A stretch of DNA of 49,035 nt from NCBI GenBank assembly GCA_027311705.1, contig DAICYJ010000008.1, positions 1 to 49,035 of the forward strand, given 5' to 3'. The stretch's first letter is position 1. Every line of letters begins with the position of its first letter. A program made the translations under genes and the position numbers. Below, piece after piece: positions 35,315 to 44,608 of the stretch. Source of the DNA: Novosphingobium sp. (GTDB lineage: Bacteria > Pseudomonadota > Alphaproteobacteria > Sphingomonadales > Sphingomonadaceae). The notes beneath the pieces were generated by a model. It was not told where the DNA came from. It saw only the letters and a program-made list of their open reading frames with translations, and searched no databases.

Positions 35315-36814
35315 TTACAAAGCCGGCACCATCCGTCCGGCACCTTCCCCATCAGCATGCGTTTCTTCGGCGCATTCGTCTTCGGGAACAGCCCGAGCCT
35401 TATCGCGCCAGCCGGGGCGACGATAGGCCACGATGGCCAGCGCCGTCGCCACGAACGAGCCGACTGGAAACGCCAGCCACAGGGCATCGGCCCCCATCAG
35501 CGGGTACAAGAAGTAGTAAAAGCCGAGCCGCCCCGGATACATCGCGATGCCCAGCACCACCAGCGGGGCGATGACGACGCCGCCGGCGCGCATCGTACCA
35601 AACAGGATCATGGTCACACCGAACAGGATATAGCTCCAGCTCGCCAGAATCTGAATGTGGCGGGCCAGATCGACCGCCGGGCTGGCGGGGCCAAGGAACA
35701 GTTCCAGCACGGGCCGGTCGAACAGCAACAGCAGCGCGGTCATTGCCCCGGTGATCGAAACGTTCAGAATCAGGCCGGCTCGGGTGATTTTGCCCAGCCG
35801 CTCGGATAGTCCGGCCCCGATGGCTTGCGCGGCCATGGCGCTCAGCGCGGCCGAAATCGCCATCGCCGGCATCTGCAGATACGTCCACACCTGCAGCGAA
35901 GCACCATAGGCCGCGCTCGCCAGCGCGCCTTCGCGGTTGACGAGCCCGACCATGATGATCCCCGCCATGGAGATCAGCAACATCTGCGCGCCCAACGGCA
36001 GGCCCTTGGTCACGATATAGCGTAGTTCATCACGAGCCGGGATCAGATAAGCGATTTCGGCCCCGCGCAAGCGCAGCGGCAGGTTGCGCGCATAGACATA
36101 AATCACCAGCCCGATCATCGAAACATAGGCGGAGATGGCGGTCGCGAGTGCCGACCCGGCGATGCCCATCTTCGGGAATGCCCCTGCACCCGCGATCAGT
36201 AGCGGGTTGAGCGCCACATCCAGCACCACAGCCAGGATCATGAACCGCAGTGACGTTTGCGCGTCTCCGGCACCGCGCAGCCCCATGCCCAGCATGACTG
36301 TGATGATTGATGCGGGCATGGCAACGAAGATCACGCGCAAATAGGTCGCGGCGAATGTGAAGATTTCCGGCGGCGTCGACATGGCGCGCAGCAGCGCCGG
36401 GGCAAGCACCCACCCGGCCACTGAAACCACCAGCGAAAGCGCGACGCAGAACCCGATCGCTGTGCCGAATGTGCGCCGTGCGGCATCGATATTGCCCGCA
36501 CCGAATGCCTGCCCCACCTTGACCGTTGCCGCCATGCCGAAGCCGAACACGGCGGAAAACACCAGGAACATCACAATGTTGGCATTGGCCGTCGCGGCCA
36601 GTGCGCTTTCGCCCAGCATCCGGCCGACCCACACAGCATTGACTGAACCGTTGAGCGACTGGAGAATGTTCGAAACCAGCGTCGGCGCCGAAAACACCAG
36701 CAAGGTGTGCAGGATCGGACCTTTGGTCAGGTCGCGCCCACCGTTGCCAAAACGCCCTTGCTGCGCCTGCGCCGCTGGATGATCCGATGGATCGGCGGGG
36801 GCGGGTCGGTCCAA
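35315..36814 (-). CDS. MATE-family efflux transporter
   Basis: A 499-residue, twelve-helix multidrug and toxin extrusion protein with the two related halves of the family: TLLVFSAPTLVSNILQSLNGSVNAVWVGRMLG at the start and VTKGLPLGAQMLLISMAGIIMVGLVN at the second half. It exports cationic or hydrophobic compounds with Na+ or H+. It has polar extensions at both ends. It lies 4 bp downstream of the DUF177 gene on the same strand, forming a probable operon with the bc1 chaperone, and is convergent with the HerA gene (10 bp between stops). Confidence 0.93.
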   Translation of the reverse strand: MDRPAPADPSDHPAAQAQQGRFGNGGRDLTKGPILHTLLVFSAPTLVSNILQSLNGSVNAVWVGRMLGESALAATANANIVMFLVFSAVFGFGMAATVKVGQAFGAGNIDAARRTFGTAIGFCVALSLVVSVAGWVLAPALLRAMSTPPEIFTFAATYLRVIFVAMPASIITVMLGMGLRGAGDAQTSLRFMILAVVLDVALNPLLIAGAGAFPKMGIAGSALATAISAYVSMIGLVIYVYARNLPLRLRGAEIAYLIPARDELRYIVTKGLPLGAQMLLISMAGIIMVGLVNREGALASAAYGASLQVWTYLQMPAMAISAALSAMAAQAIGAGLSERLGKITRAGLILNVSITGAMTALLLLFDRPVLELFLGPASPAVDLARHIQILASWSYILFGVTMILFGTMRAGGVVIAPLVVLGIAMYPGRLGFYYFLYPLMGADALWLAFPVGSFVATALAIVAYRRPGWRDKARAVPEDECAEETHADGEGAGRMVPAL

Positions 36815-36818
36815 GGGT

Positions 36819-37355
36819 TCAGTCCTTCTTCTTTAACGCGGCGAGAGCGGCGAAAGCTCCCGATCCAGCCTCGCCGGCCAGCCCATGCTTCTGCCGTGCG
36901 GCATCGGCGTTCGGACCTTCGGCAAACGGATCGATCGCCAGCGCCAGCGACTGCGCGATGGCCTCGCCCAGATCGAATGCCGTGCCTTCGTATTCAATTT
37001 CGTCGCAATCGTCGGCACCGATTTCCACTTCTTCGTCGGGGCGATGCGCGCCCGCCGGGTGCGCGAAACGAAAGCTCAGCGGTTCATCGATCCGCACCGG
37101 AAAATCTTCTCCGGAAATCGCGCAGATCTGCACGATGTCGGCGGTCAGCCGACCGGTCGCGGTCACTTTGGAACCCTCGACGATCAGCCGTACTTCGGCG
37201 CGCATCGCGGGGATCGCGGTCAGGTCGAACCGCGCAGACAGCCGCCGCCGCTCTGCCTCGTCGGGTTCCAGAACCACCGGCTGGTCGTTGATCTGGCGCA
37301 GATCGATCACGCGCGAAAATTCGCTTCCATTGCCCTTGGCCTTGGGATCGCTCAT
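36819..37355 (-). CDS. DUF177 (YceD) family protein
   Basis: The 178-residue soluble protein fits the DUF177/YceD family: EFSRVIDLRQINDQPVVLEPDEAERRRLSARFDL at the N-terminus, a central TATGRLTADIVQICAISGEDFPVRI core (with one of the usual Cys positions), an acidic middle and a Lys-rich tail. In other bacteria and plants the family is linked to 23S rRNA accumulation and often neighbours rpmF. Here rpmF and plsX are not adjacent; instead it overlaps the bc1 chaperone gene by 4 bp, a common alphaproteobacterial arrangement. Cytoplasmic. Confidence 0.85.
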   Translation of the reverse strand: MSDPKAKGNGSEFSRVIDLRQINDQPVVLEPDEAERRRLSARFDLTAIPAMRAEVRLIVEGSKVTATGRLTADIVQICAISGEDFPVRIDEPLSFRFAHPAGAHRPDEEVEIGADDCDEIEYEGTAFDLGEAIAQSLALAIDPFAEGPNADAARQKHGLAGEAGSGAFAALAALKKKD

Positions 37356-37882
37356 CGTCCGATCTCCGCTGCCAGCACCCGGTGCGCCGGCGCCAGGTCC
37401 AGGCCGGCGGCAAAGGCGCGCGCTCGCCGGGCTACGGTCATGGCCTCCGCACCTTCTATCAGCGTAACGTTGCGGGCCACCGCATCGGCCATCTGCTGCT
37501 CGTCGCCGCTGGCCAGCGCCTCGCGATAGGCACCCAGCCGGCCGCCCAGCGTGCCCATCAGCTTGCCCATGTGCTTGCCCACCACCACGTCGCCCACGCC
37601 GCTTTCACGCATCTGGCCGTCCATATCGTCGACGAACAGTTCGGTCAGCCGCACCGACGGCGCGATCAGTTCGGCCTCGCGTTCCATGCGCAGCAGCACG
37701 ATGGAAAGGATCATCGTGATGGCATCGAACCGCCCGGAAACGGTGTCGGCGATACCGCAATCGCGATACCATTCCTTTTCGCGCGCGATTTCCACCACGC
37801 GGTGCCACAGCGGGCGCGCGTCATCGCGGTCGTCGCGCCGGGCTTCCAGACGCGCACCGAACAGCCGGGAGATGATGCTCAT
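37352..37882 (-). CDS. Ubiquinol-cytochrome c chaperone family protein (CBP3-like)
   Basis: A 176-residue all-helical protein like the mitochondrial Cbp3/UQCC1 chaperone (LWHRVVEIAREKEWYRDCGIADTVSGRFD, VDDMDGQMRESGVGDVVVGKHM). In mitochondria it aids synthesis and assembly of cytochrome b of complex III; the bacterial homologue is inferred to act likewise. First gene of the operon with DUF177 and MATE. The 215-bp divergent gap to bamE holds both promoters. Confidence 0.85.
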   Translation of the reverse strand: MSIISRLFGARLEARRDDRDDARPLWHRVVEIAREKEWYRDCGIADTVSGRFDAITMILSIVLLRMEREAELIAPSVRLTELFVDDMDGQMRESGVGDVVVGKHMGKLMGTLGGRLGAYREALASGDEQQMADAVARNVTLIEGAEAMTVARRARAFAAGLDLAPAHRVLAAEIGR

Positions 37883-37982
37883 GGAAAACCGTTCCTTTGT
37901 CTCGTCGATGCCGCGCCCGTTCAGCGCGGATTAAATGGCCGGGGGGCAGATGGCGACATCGCTGCCATTGCGGTAACGCGCT

Positions 37983-38010
37983 TTGGACCCTAAGGCATGG
38001 GCGATATAGG
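37983..38010 (+). promoter_or_regulatory. Candidate sigma-70-type promoter of bamE
   Basis: TTGGAC (37983-37988) and TATAGG (38005-38010) are 16 bases apart, about 90 bp upstream of the bamE start. Both boxes are near consensus, and they lie in the 215-bp gap where a promoter for bamE is required. The rest of this gap shows no other clear pair. Confidence 0.4.
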
Positions 38011-38097
38011 GTGCTTGCACGGTAAGGCAAATGTCGGCTGGCAGGCCCGATGGCAACGGCGCACTTGTTGCGTCCTGATTGAAATGCGGAGTTCTGA

Positions 38098-38595
38098 ATG
38101 CGCTATGATCGGCTGATGGTTCGCGGCACGGCGGCTATGTTGCTTGCGGTCCTTTCTGCCGGTTGCGCCAGCATCAAGGACCATCGTGGCTATCTGATCG
38201 ATCCGGCGCTGACCGATGCGATCCAGCCCGGCGTCGACAACCGCACTTCGGTGGAGCGCGCACTGGGCCAGCCCACGTTCAAAAGCCAGTTCGGTCCGCC
38301 GACGTGGTACTACATGTCGATCGACACCAAGCAGCACCCGTTCACCCGCCCGCGCACCAGCGCGCAGACGGCGATGAAAATCAATTTCGATGGCGCAGGC
38401 AATGTCGCCAGCGTGCAGCGCGATGGCATCGACAAGGTGGTGCGGATCAACCCGAACGGCGACAAGACGCCGACGCTGGGCCGCAACCGCAGCTTCTTCG
38501 AAGACCTGTTCGGCAATATCGGCCAGGTCGGCGCGGTTCCGGGTGCAGGCGGTGGCGGCAGCGCACCGGGTGGCACCGGCCCCAACGGCAGCTGA
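38098..38595 (+). CDS. bamE: Outer-membrane assembly lipoprotein BamE
   Basis: A 165-residue lipoprotein: signal with lipobox LSAGC (Cys about residue 23) and one BamE/SmpA domain (RGYLIDPALTDAIQPGVDNRTSVERALGQPTF, then WYYMS). BamE is a small subunit of the BAM complex, which folds beta-barrels into the outer membrane. The tail (about 135-165) is Gly/Pro/Ser-rich and disordered. GGAG lies 8 nt before the ATG. A terminator follows at 38619. Confidence 0.9.
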   Translation: MRYDRLMVRGTAAMLLAVLSAGCASIKDHRGYLIDPALTDAIQPGVDNRTSVERALGQPTFKSQFGPPTWYYMSIDTKQHPFTRPRTSAQTAMKINFDGAGNVASVQRDGIDKVVRINPNGDKTPTLGRNRSFFEDLFGNIGQVGAVPGAGGGGSAPGGTGPNGS

Positions 38596-38618
38596 TCGAC
38601 GCATCATGTAAGGGTAAG

Positions 38619-38650
38619 AGGGTCGCCTTCATCGGCGGCCCTTCTTGTTT
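38619..38650 (+). terminator. Intrinsic terminator after bamE
   Basis: A 9-bp GC-rich stem, AGGGTCGCC with GGCGGCCCT (one T-G wobble), encloses the loop TTCATC and is followed by TTCTTGTTT. It lies 24 bp after the bamE stop and before hslV, separating the two transcripts. Confidence 0.75.
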
Positions 38651-38679
38651 GCAAATCCTGCGCGCCCCATATCGGCGGC

Positions 38680-39237
38680 ATGGACGAGAGCAGGGCTAGC
38701 CACGGCCTGATCCAGTGGCACGGCACAACCATCATCGGCGTGAAAAAGGGCGGTCGTACCGTCATCGCGGGCGATGGTCAGGTTTCAATGGGCAACACGG
38801 TGATGAAGCCGAATGCCCGCAAGGTTCGCCGTATCGGGGACGGCAAGGTGATCGCCGGTTTTGCAGGCGCGACAGCCGATGCCTTCACCCTGTTCGAACG
38901 GCTGGAACGCAAGCTGGAGCAGCATCGCGGCCAGCTGATGCGGGCTGCTGTCGAGCTCGCCAAGGACTGGCGGACGGACAAGTACCTCCGCAATCTTGAA
39001 GCGCTGATGATCGTGGCCGATGCGGAAACGATGCTGATCCTGACGGGCAACGGTGATGTGCTCGAACCCGAAGGCGGGATCGCCGCAATCGGTTCGGGCG
39101 GCAACTATGCGCTTTCCGCCGCCAAGGCTCTCGATCCTTACGAGGACGATCCCGAAAAGATCGCCCGCCGCGCCATGCAGGTGGCAGCCGAGGTCTGCGT
39201 CTTCACCAACGACCGCGTCACCGTCGAAGAAATCTGA
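38680..39237 (+). CDS. hslV: ATP-dependent protease proteolytic subunit HslV
   Basis: The 185-residue proteasome-like subunit forms the double-ring protease of HslVU. A short N-terminal propeptide (about 15 residues, ending WHG) precedes the catalytic N-terminal Thr of [21 protein letters not shown]; the propeptide fits alphaproteobacterial HslV. Other signatures: [29 protein letters not shown] and [12 protein letters not shown]. It is followed by hslU after a 71-bp gap containing palindromes. Confidence 0.95.
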   Translation: MDESRASHGLIQWHGTTIIGVKKGGRTVIAGDGQVSMGNTVMKPNARKVRRIGDGKVIAGFAGATADAFTLFERLERKLEQHRGQLMRAAVELAKDWRTDKYLRNLEALMIVADAETMLILTGNGDVLEPEGGIAAIGSGGNYALSAAKALDPYEDDPEKIARRAMQVAAEVCVFTNDRVTVEEI

Positions 39238-39245
39238 ACCCAGTC

Positions 39246-39290
39246 CCCCTCCCGCTTGCGGGAGGGGTTAGGGGTGGGCTGGCTCACCCC
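39246..39290. repeat. Two adjacent strong hairpins between hslV and hslU
   Basis: A perfect 10-bp inverted repeat CCCCTCCCGC-TT-GCGGGAGGGG (39246-39267) is followed at 39271-39290 by GGGGTG and CACCCC (6 bp). Neither is followed by a T-run, so transcription need not stop. The first arm resembles intergenic palindromes that recur in many sphingomonad genomes, which suggests a dispersed repeat; I saw no second copy in the window. Confidence 0.7.
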
Positions 39291-39308
39291 CTTCCCCAAG
39301 GGAACCCC

Positions 39309-40610
39309 ATGATCGAATCACTCACCCCTAAGGCTATCGTCCGCGCGCTGGACGAACACATCGTCGGCCAGCAGGACGCCAAGCGCGCCGTTGCCGTAGC
39401 GCTGCGCAATCGCTGGCGCCGTCAGAAACTGCCGCCCGAACTGCGCGACGAGGTCAGCCCCAAGAACATCCTGATGATCGGCCCGACGGGCTGCGGCAAA
39501 ACCGAGATCAGCCGCCGTCTGGCCAAGCTGGCAGACGCGCCGTTCGTGAAGGTGGAGGCGACCAAGTTCACCGAAGTCGGCTATGTCGGCCGCGACGTCG
39601 AACAGATCGCCCGCGACCTTGTCGAAGAAGCGATCCGACTGGAAAAGGAGCGCCGCCGCGATGCGGTGCGCGAAGCCGCCGGCAAGGCCGCGATGGACCG
39701 CCTGCTGAAGTCGCTGGTTGGCGATGGCGCGAGCGAGGCAACCCGCGAAAGCTTCCGCTTGCGCCTTGCCGATGGCTCGATGAACGACGTCGAGGTCGAG
39801 ATCGAGGTGGAGGATGCGCCGTCGATGCCGATGGACATTCCCGGAATGCCCGGCGGCGTCGGCATGATCAACTTGTCCGACATGATGGGCAAGGCGTTCG
39901 GCAAGCAGCAACTGAAGCGCCGCAAGATGCGCGTCGCCGATGCCTGGGACAAGCTGGTCGACGAAGAATCGGAAAAGCGCATGGACCAGGACGACGTCGC
40001 CCGCGTCGCGCTCCAGAATGCCGAGACCAACGGCATCGTCTTCCTCGACGAGATCGACAAGATTGCGGTTTCCGACGTGCGCGGCGGATCGGTCAGCCGC
40101 GAAGGGGTGCAGCGCGATCTGCTTCCGTTGATCGAAGGCACCACGGTCGCCACCAAATACGGTCCGATGAAAACCGACCACGTGCTCTTCATTGCATCGG
40201 GCGCGTTCCACGTCGCCAAGCCGAGCGACATGCTGCCCGAACTGCAGGGACGTCTGCCGATCCGGGTCGAGCTGAAGGCGCTGACCGAGGACGACTTCGT
40301 GCGCATCCTCTCGGAGACGCGCGCGAACCTCGTCGAGCAGTACAAGGCGCTGTTAGGTACCGAGCAGGTGACGTTAGAGTTCTCTCAGGACGCGATTGTC
40401 GCGATTGCCCGAATTGCGGCACAAGTGAATGAATCCATTGAAAATATCGGTGCACGACGGCTGCAAACCGTGATGGAGAAGCTGCTGGAGGAAGTCAGCT
40501 TCGAAGCCGAGGATCGGGGTGGCACCACCGTGATGGTAGACGAAGCCTATGTCGCTGATAAACTGGCAGTTCTTGCCGGAAATGCAGACCTTTCGAAGTA
40601 CATCCTCTAG
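39309..40610 (+). CDS. hslU: HslU ATPase of the HslUV protease
   Basis: A 433-residue AAA+ unfoldase. Motifs: [34 protein letters not shown] at the start, Walker [11 protein letters not shown], the pore motif [18 protein letters not shown], an inserted I-domain (about 100-240), Walker [13 protein letters not shown], sensor-2 [16 protein letters not shown], and the C-terminal ADLSKYIL tail, which docks into HslV. The stop overlaps the convergent serine hydrolase gene by 4 bp. Confidence 0.97.
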   Translation: MIESLTPKAIVRALDEHIVGQQDAKRAVAVALRNRWRRQKLPPELRDEVSPKNILMIGPTGCGKTEISRRLAKLADAPFVKVEATKFTEVGYVGRDVEQIARDLVEEAIRLEKERRRDAVREAAGKAAMDRLLKSLVGDGASEATRESFRLRLADGSMNDVEVEIEVEDAPSMPMDIPGMPGGVGMINLSDMMGKAFGKQQLKRRKMRVADAWDKLVDEESEKRMDQDDVARVALQNAETNGIVFLDEIDKIAVSDVRGGSVSREGVQRDLLPLIEGTTVATKYGPMKTDHVLFIASGAFHVAKPSDMLPELQGRLPIRVELKALTEDDFVRILSETRANLVEQYKALLGTEQVTLEFSQDAIVAIARIAAQVNESIENIGARRLQTVMEKLLEEVSFEAEDRGGTTVMVDEAYVADKLAVLAGNADLSKYIL

Positions 40611-41635
40611 CCTGCGCAGAATGCGGCGGAGGCGAGGTCGTAGCTCGCCCCGCTGCCCTGCCAGATCTCGCCGAAATCAAAGGCTTGGTCGGGTGTGAAG
40701 ACCACCAGAACGCGCTTTAGATCGGGCGCGATCAGGTTGCGCACCTGCACCCCCTCCACATCCCCCCGCCGCTCCACCAGCCGCACCTCTCCAGCGCATC
40801 CTTTCAACGGTGCCGAGAACCCCCAGGCGCCCAGTGCAACATAACCGATAGCAGGGTCTCCCTGCCAGATTATCGAGAGACTGCGGTCGTTTAGCAGCTT
40901 TCCGTTCATCAAGGCCTGATCGAATTTCACCAGATCGCGCGCCGGGCCGACCAATGCCCCCGCTGCGCCGTAGGTCGCCACGTTGACGCGCCCGCCGGAT
41001 GCTGAAAAGGCAAACCTTTCCATGGGCTTGGCAAGGCGGGTAGCGCCCATGCCAGCAGGCCGGAACACCTCGCGGCGCAGGATGTCAGTAAAGGGCCGGC
41101 CAGCCGCCTGCTCCATCATCGCCGCCGCCACGATGGTGTCGCAATTGTTGTAGCGGTACGAGCCTTGCTCCCCCGCAGGCGGCCCGGCACAAAAACCGGT
41201 GGCATCGGCAGATGTGCCGGCTTGCCTCGATTTTCGCATGTAAAACGGGGGGATGGCGTCGCCCACGGCTCCATCGCTGGGGTTGGCGAGGCCCGATGTG
41301 TGGTTGAACAACTGCCGCGTCGCCACACCCGCACGGGGATGCCCGGCGAAGGCGGGAAGCCGCGAGGCCAGCGTATCGTCGAGCGACAGATGCCCTTGTT
41401 GCGCCAACCGCGCCGCCGCAACTGCGGTAACCTGCTTGGAAACCGACCCCCAGATCCAGATTTTCTGCGCCGGTATGCCCACCGTGCGGTCGAGCAAGAC
41501 ATCCGTCGCATTGCCGGCCAGGACTTGTCCGCGAAAACCGTTGTTCGCCAGCGTGTTGATGGCCGAATCCAGCGATTGGGCCATGGCCGGTGCAGGCGCC
41601 AGCGCCAGTGCGGCAGAAACGAGCAGCAGACGCAT
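40607..41635 (-). CDS. Serine hydrolase, class C beta-lactamase/penicillin-binding-protein family
   Basis: A 342-residue exported protein with a signal peptide ([20 protein letters not shown]) and the serine beta-lactamase-like fold: nucleophile motif S-V-S-K (residues 64-67 in [14 protein letters not shown]), second motif Y-N-N in YRYNNCDTI, and the family [14 protein letters not shown]. The third motif (H/K-x-G) is not plain. Such enzymes are esterases, peptidases or beta-lactamases; the substrate is unknown. The Met at 41635 starts the signal peptide; frames extending upstream are not supported. Confidence 0.88.
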   Translation of the reverse strand: MRLLLVSAALALAPAPAMAQSLDSAINTLANNGFRGQVLAGNATDVLLDRTVGIPAQKIWIWGSVSKQVTAVAAARLAQQGHLSLDDTLASRLPAFAGHPRAGVATRQLFNHTSGLANPSDGAVGDAIPPFYMRKSRQAGTSADATGFCAGPPAGEQGSYRYNNCDTIVAAAMMEQAAGRPFTDILRREVFRPAGMGATRLAKPMERFAFSASGGRVNVATYGAAGALVGPARDLVKFDQALMNGKLLNDRSLSIIWQGDPAIGYVALGAWGFSAPLKGCAGEVRLVERRGDVEGVQVRNLIAPDLKRVLVVFTPDQAFDFGEIWQGSGASYDLASAAFCAG

Positions 41636-41734
41636 CCAGACATCCCCCAACCTTCGATCGGCTGAATAATGCCGATCTTGCGGCCAAGAACCATATGCCT
41701 CATGGGGTGGTTCCGCGATCCGCAAGGGGGCCGA

Positions 41735-41944
41735 ATGACCCAGTACGTGACACCCGAAGACCGCCCGATCTATCGTCTGCTGACTGGCAAGGACGACCGC
41801 GCCTTTTGCGAGCGCGTCTCCGAAGCGCTGGAGCAGGGCTGGCGGCTTTATGGCTCCCCCTCGATCCACTGGGATGTGGAAGGTAGCTGCATGAAGGCCG
41901 CGCAGGCCGTCGTGTGGCATCAGGCAAATGTTATCAAGGATTAA
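41735..41944 (+). CDS. DUF1737 domain small protein
   Basis: The 69-residue protein carries the DUF1737 pattern: IYRLLTGKDDRAFCERVSEALEQGWRLYGSPS. It is soluble and its function is unknown. The start at 41735 follows AAGGGGG closely; a frame from 41669 would add 22 residues with no ribosome-binding site. It lies 62 bp before the DUF899 gene on the same strand. Confidence 0.8.
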   Translation: MTQYVTPEDRPIYRLLTGKDDRAFCERVSEALEQGWRLYGSPSIHWDVEGSCMKAAQAVVWHQANVIKD

Positions 41945-42006
41945 GCACGGGAACGCATCGCGTCCTGATCCGTCATGACTGGACCAGCAAGCGGATTGGA
42001 ACGATC

Positions 42007-42717
42007 ATGGACGACACGATCAAGACGCTGCAGCCAGCTGAAGACCTCGCCAAGCTCCGCCGCCCGCCGTTCCCCGGAGAAAGCTCGGATTACCGTGCCG
42101 CGAGGACCGCGTTGCTGGCCGAGGAAATCGAGTTTCGCCGCCACATGACGCGCCTTTGTGCACAGCGACAGGCGCTGCCACCGGGGCCGGTGATCACCAC
42201 GGACTATCGCTTTCGTGACGCCAACGGCGCCGAAACGTCTCTGTCCGGTTTGTTTGGCGAGCATCAAACGCTGGTCACCTATTTCTGGATGTATGGCCCG
42301 AAGCGCGCGCGTCCATGCCCGATGTGCACAAACTTGCTGGGTGCCCTGAACGGCAATGCTGCCGATATTGCACAGCGTGTTGCGCTCAAGGTTCTCGGGC
42401 GCAGTCCGGTGGAACGGCAGATCGCGTTCGCCGTTGAACGCGGCTGGCGGCACCTCGACTTCGTCCAGACGATCGGGGGCGATTATGCGAGCGATCTGGG
42501 CCTGCTGAACGCGGATGGCACCGAAAACCCGGCGCTGGTGGTCTATCGCAAGGATGGCGATGAGGTGCGGCTGTTCTACGCCGCCGAAATGCCGGGAAAG
42601 GCCGCCGATCTGGGGCAGGACCCCCGCACCGCCCCCGACATCGCGTCGCTGTGGTCAATATTGGACCTTACGCCCGAAGGCCGCGATGGCGATTGGTATC
42701 CCAAGCTCGCGTATTGA
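42007..42717 (+). CDS. DUF899-family thioredoxin-like protein
   Basis: The 236-residue protein belongs to the DUF899 group, distantly like AhpC/thioredoxin: LLAEEIEFRRHMTRLCAQRQALPPGPVI, DYRFRDANG, LSGLFGEHQTLVTYFWMYGPKRARPCPMC, and the C-terminal RDGDWYPKLAY. A C-P-M-C pair lies in the thioredoxin-like position, so a redox role is possible. The ATG at 42007 follows GGA about 6 nt upstream. It is convergent with the Atm1 gene (10 bp between stops). Confidence 0.85.
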   Translation: MDDTIKTLQPAEDLAKLRRPPFPGESSDYRAARTALLAEEIEFRRHMTRLCAQRQALPPGPVITTDYRFRDANGAETSLSGLFGEHQTLVTYFWMYGPKRARPCPMCTNLLGALNGNAADIAQRVALKVLGRSPVERQIAFAVERGWRHLDFVQTIGGDYASDLGLLNADGTENPALVVYRKDGDEVRLFYAAEMPGKAADLGQDPRTAPDIASLWSILDLTPEGRDGDWYPKLAY

Positions 42718-42727
42718 ACCTTGGCGG

Positions 42728-44548
42728 CTACTCCGCCGCCTCGCTGATTTCTTCGCTCTCCGCCGCCTGCCGGTTCCACATCTCGGCATAAAGGCCGTTG
42801 CGGCGCAGCAGGTCGGCGTGGCTCCCCTGTTCAGCCAGCCGACCCTGATCGAGCACCAGAATATTATCCGAATCGGCAATGGTCGACAGCCGGTGCGCGA
42901 TCGACAGCGTGGTGCGGTGGCTGGCGACGGCGCGCATTGTGCCCAGGATGTCCTGCTCGGTGCGGGTGTCGAGCGCGGAGGTCGCTTCGTCGAACAGCAG
43001 GATCGGCGGGTTTTTCACCAGCGTTCGCGCGATGGCGACGCGCTGCTTTTCGCCGCCGGAAAGCTTCAACCCGCGCTCGCCCACTTCGGTATCGAGCCCC
43101 TTGGGCAGCCGGGCGATGAACTCCGAGATCGAGGCACCCTTCGCCGCCGCTGTCACGTCGTCCGCCGTCGCGCCTTCGCGTCCGTAGGCGATGTTGTAGC
43201 CGATGGTATCGTTGAACAGCACCGAATCCTGAGGCACGATGCCGAGTGCGGCGCGGAGCGATGTCTGCGTCACTTGGGCGATATCCTGCCCGTCGATCAG
43301 GATGCGGCCCGAAACGGGGTCGTAAAAGCGGAACAGCAACCGCGCGATGGTCGATTTGCCCGCGCCCGAAGGCCCGACGATGGCGACGCGGCTGCCCGCC
43401 GGCACTTCGAATGACAGGCCGTGCAGGATCGTCCGGTCAGGGTCATACCCGAACACCACGTTGTCGAACACGACCGATGGCCGCTGCACCACCAATGCCG
43501 GAGCGCCGGGAACATCGGCGACTTCGACCGGCGTGTCGATCAGGCGGAACATCTCGGCCATGTCGATCAGCCCCTGTCGGATGGTGCGATAGACCATGCC
43601 CAGCATGTCAAGCGGGCGGAAAAGCTGGGTCAGGTAAGTTTGCACGAACACCAGCTGGCCGGCGGTGTATTGGCCCTTCGACCAACCCCATACGGTATAG
43701 GCGAGCGCGCCCGCCATCAGCAGGTTGACCACCAGCGCCTGCGCGATGTTCAGCAGGGCCAGGCTGTTTTCGCTTTTGACCGCCGCTTCGGCATAAGCGC
43801 CGGTTGCCGCCGCATAGCGGGCTTCCTCGCGCTTTTCGGCACCGAAATACTTCACCGTTTCGTAGTTCAGCAGCGAATCCACGGCGCGTGAAAGCGCCTG
43901 GCCGTCGAGCCGGTTCATCCTTTCGCGCAAGTGGGTGCGCCATTCGGTGATGGTGCGCGTCACCCAGATATAGGCGACGACCGCCACGCCGGTCGCCGCG
44001 ACCAGGCCCCAGCCGAAATTCAGCTGGAAAATGATGGCGACGACAATGAGTTGCAAGACCGTGGGCGCGATGTTGAACAGCATGAAATAGAGCATCGTGT
44101 CGATGCTTTTGGTGCCGCGCTCGATCACCTTGGTGACCTCGCCCGTTCGCCGCGCCAGATGGAACCGCAGCGACAAGCGGTGCAATTGCGCAAAGACATT
44201 CTCTGCCAGCGACCGGGTGGCGTCCTGTCCCACGCGCTCAAACACGATGTTGCGCAAGTTGTCGAAGCTGACGCCCAGGAAACGCCCGGCGGCGAACCCG
44301 ACCACCATGAGCAGCACGAATGTTGCGATCCGCGGGCCTGTCACGTTCATCGCATCCACTGCCCACTTCAGCAGGTAGGGCAGGGCCAGCTGCGTCGCGG
44401 TGGATAGAAGGATGAACAGGCTGGCGACGACGATACGCACGCGCAGCGCGGGGTTGTCGCGCGGCCAGAGGTAGGGGAGGAAACGGCTGAGCGTTCCCCA
44501 GCCATCATGGCGGGCATTCGGATCGTTGGTGGCGGTATCTGGTGGCAT
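42728..44548 (-). CDS. atm1: Atm1-type ABC exporter (heavy-metal/glutathione-conjugate transporter)
   Basis: A 606-residue half-transporter: six membrane helices (about 30-320) followed by the ATP-binding domain with Walker A GPSGAGKST, Q-loop GIVPQDSVLFNDTI, signature LSGGEKQR, Walker B ILLFDEATSALD, and the H-loop His in IAHRLSTIADSD. The N-terminus (MPPDTATN, then RHDGWGTLSRFLPYLWP) and many long stretches match my memory of Novosphingobium aromaticivorans NaAtm1, whose structures show export of glutathione derivatives and metal-glutathione complexes. It is probably homodimeric. It follows the aspartyl protease after 60 bp. Confidence 0.95.
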   Translation of the reverse strand: MPPDTATNDPNARHDGWGTLSRFLPYLWPRDNPALRVRIVVASLFILLSTATQLALPYLLKWAVDAMNVTGPRIATFVLLMVVGFAAGRFLGVSFDNLRNIVFERVGQDATRSLAENVFAQLHRLSLRFHLARRTGEVTKVIERGTKSIDTMLYFMLFNIAPTVLQLIVVAIIFQLNFGWGLVAATGVAVVAYIWVTRTITEWRTHLRERMNRLDGQALSRAVDSLLNYETVKYFGAEKREEARYAAATGAYAEAAVKSENSLALLNIAQALVVNLLMAGALAYTVWGWSKGQYTAGQLVFVQTYLTQLFRPLDMLGMVYRTIRQGLIDMAEMFRLIDTPVEVADVPGAPALVVQRPSVVFDNVVFGYDPDRTILHGLSFEVPAGSRVAIVGPSGAGKSTIARLLFRFYDPVSGRILIDGQDIAQVTQTSLRAALGIVPQDSVLFNDTIGYNIAYGREGATADDVTAAAKGASISEFIARLPKGLDTEVGERGLKLSGGEKQRVAIARTLVKNPPILLFDEATSALDTRTEQDILGTMRAVASHRTTLSIAHRLSTIADSDNILVLDQGRLAEQGSHADLLRRNGLYAEMWNRQAAESEEISEAAE

Positions 44549-44608
44549 AGTCCCCAGATAGGGCCTTCGTCGCCAAGCGCCAGCCCTGCCGGCACCTTAC
44601 ATGGTGCG

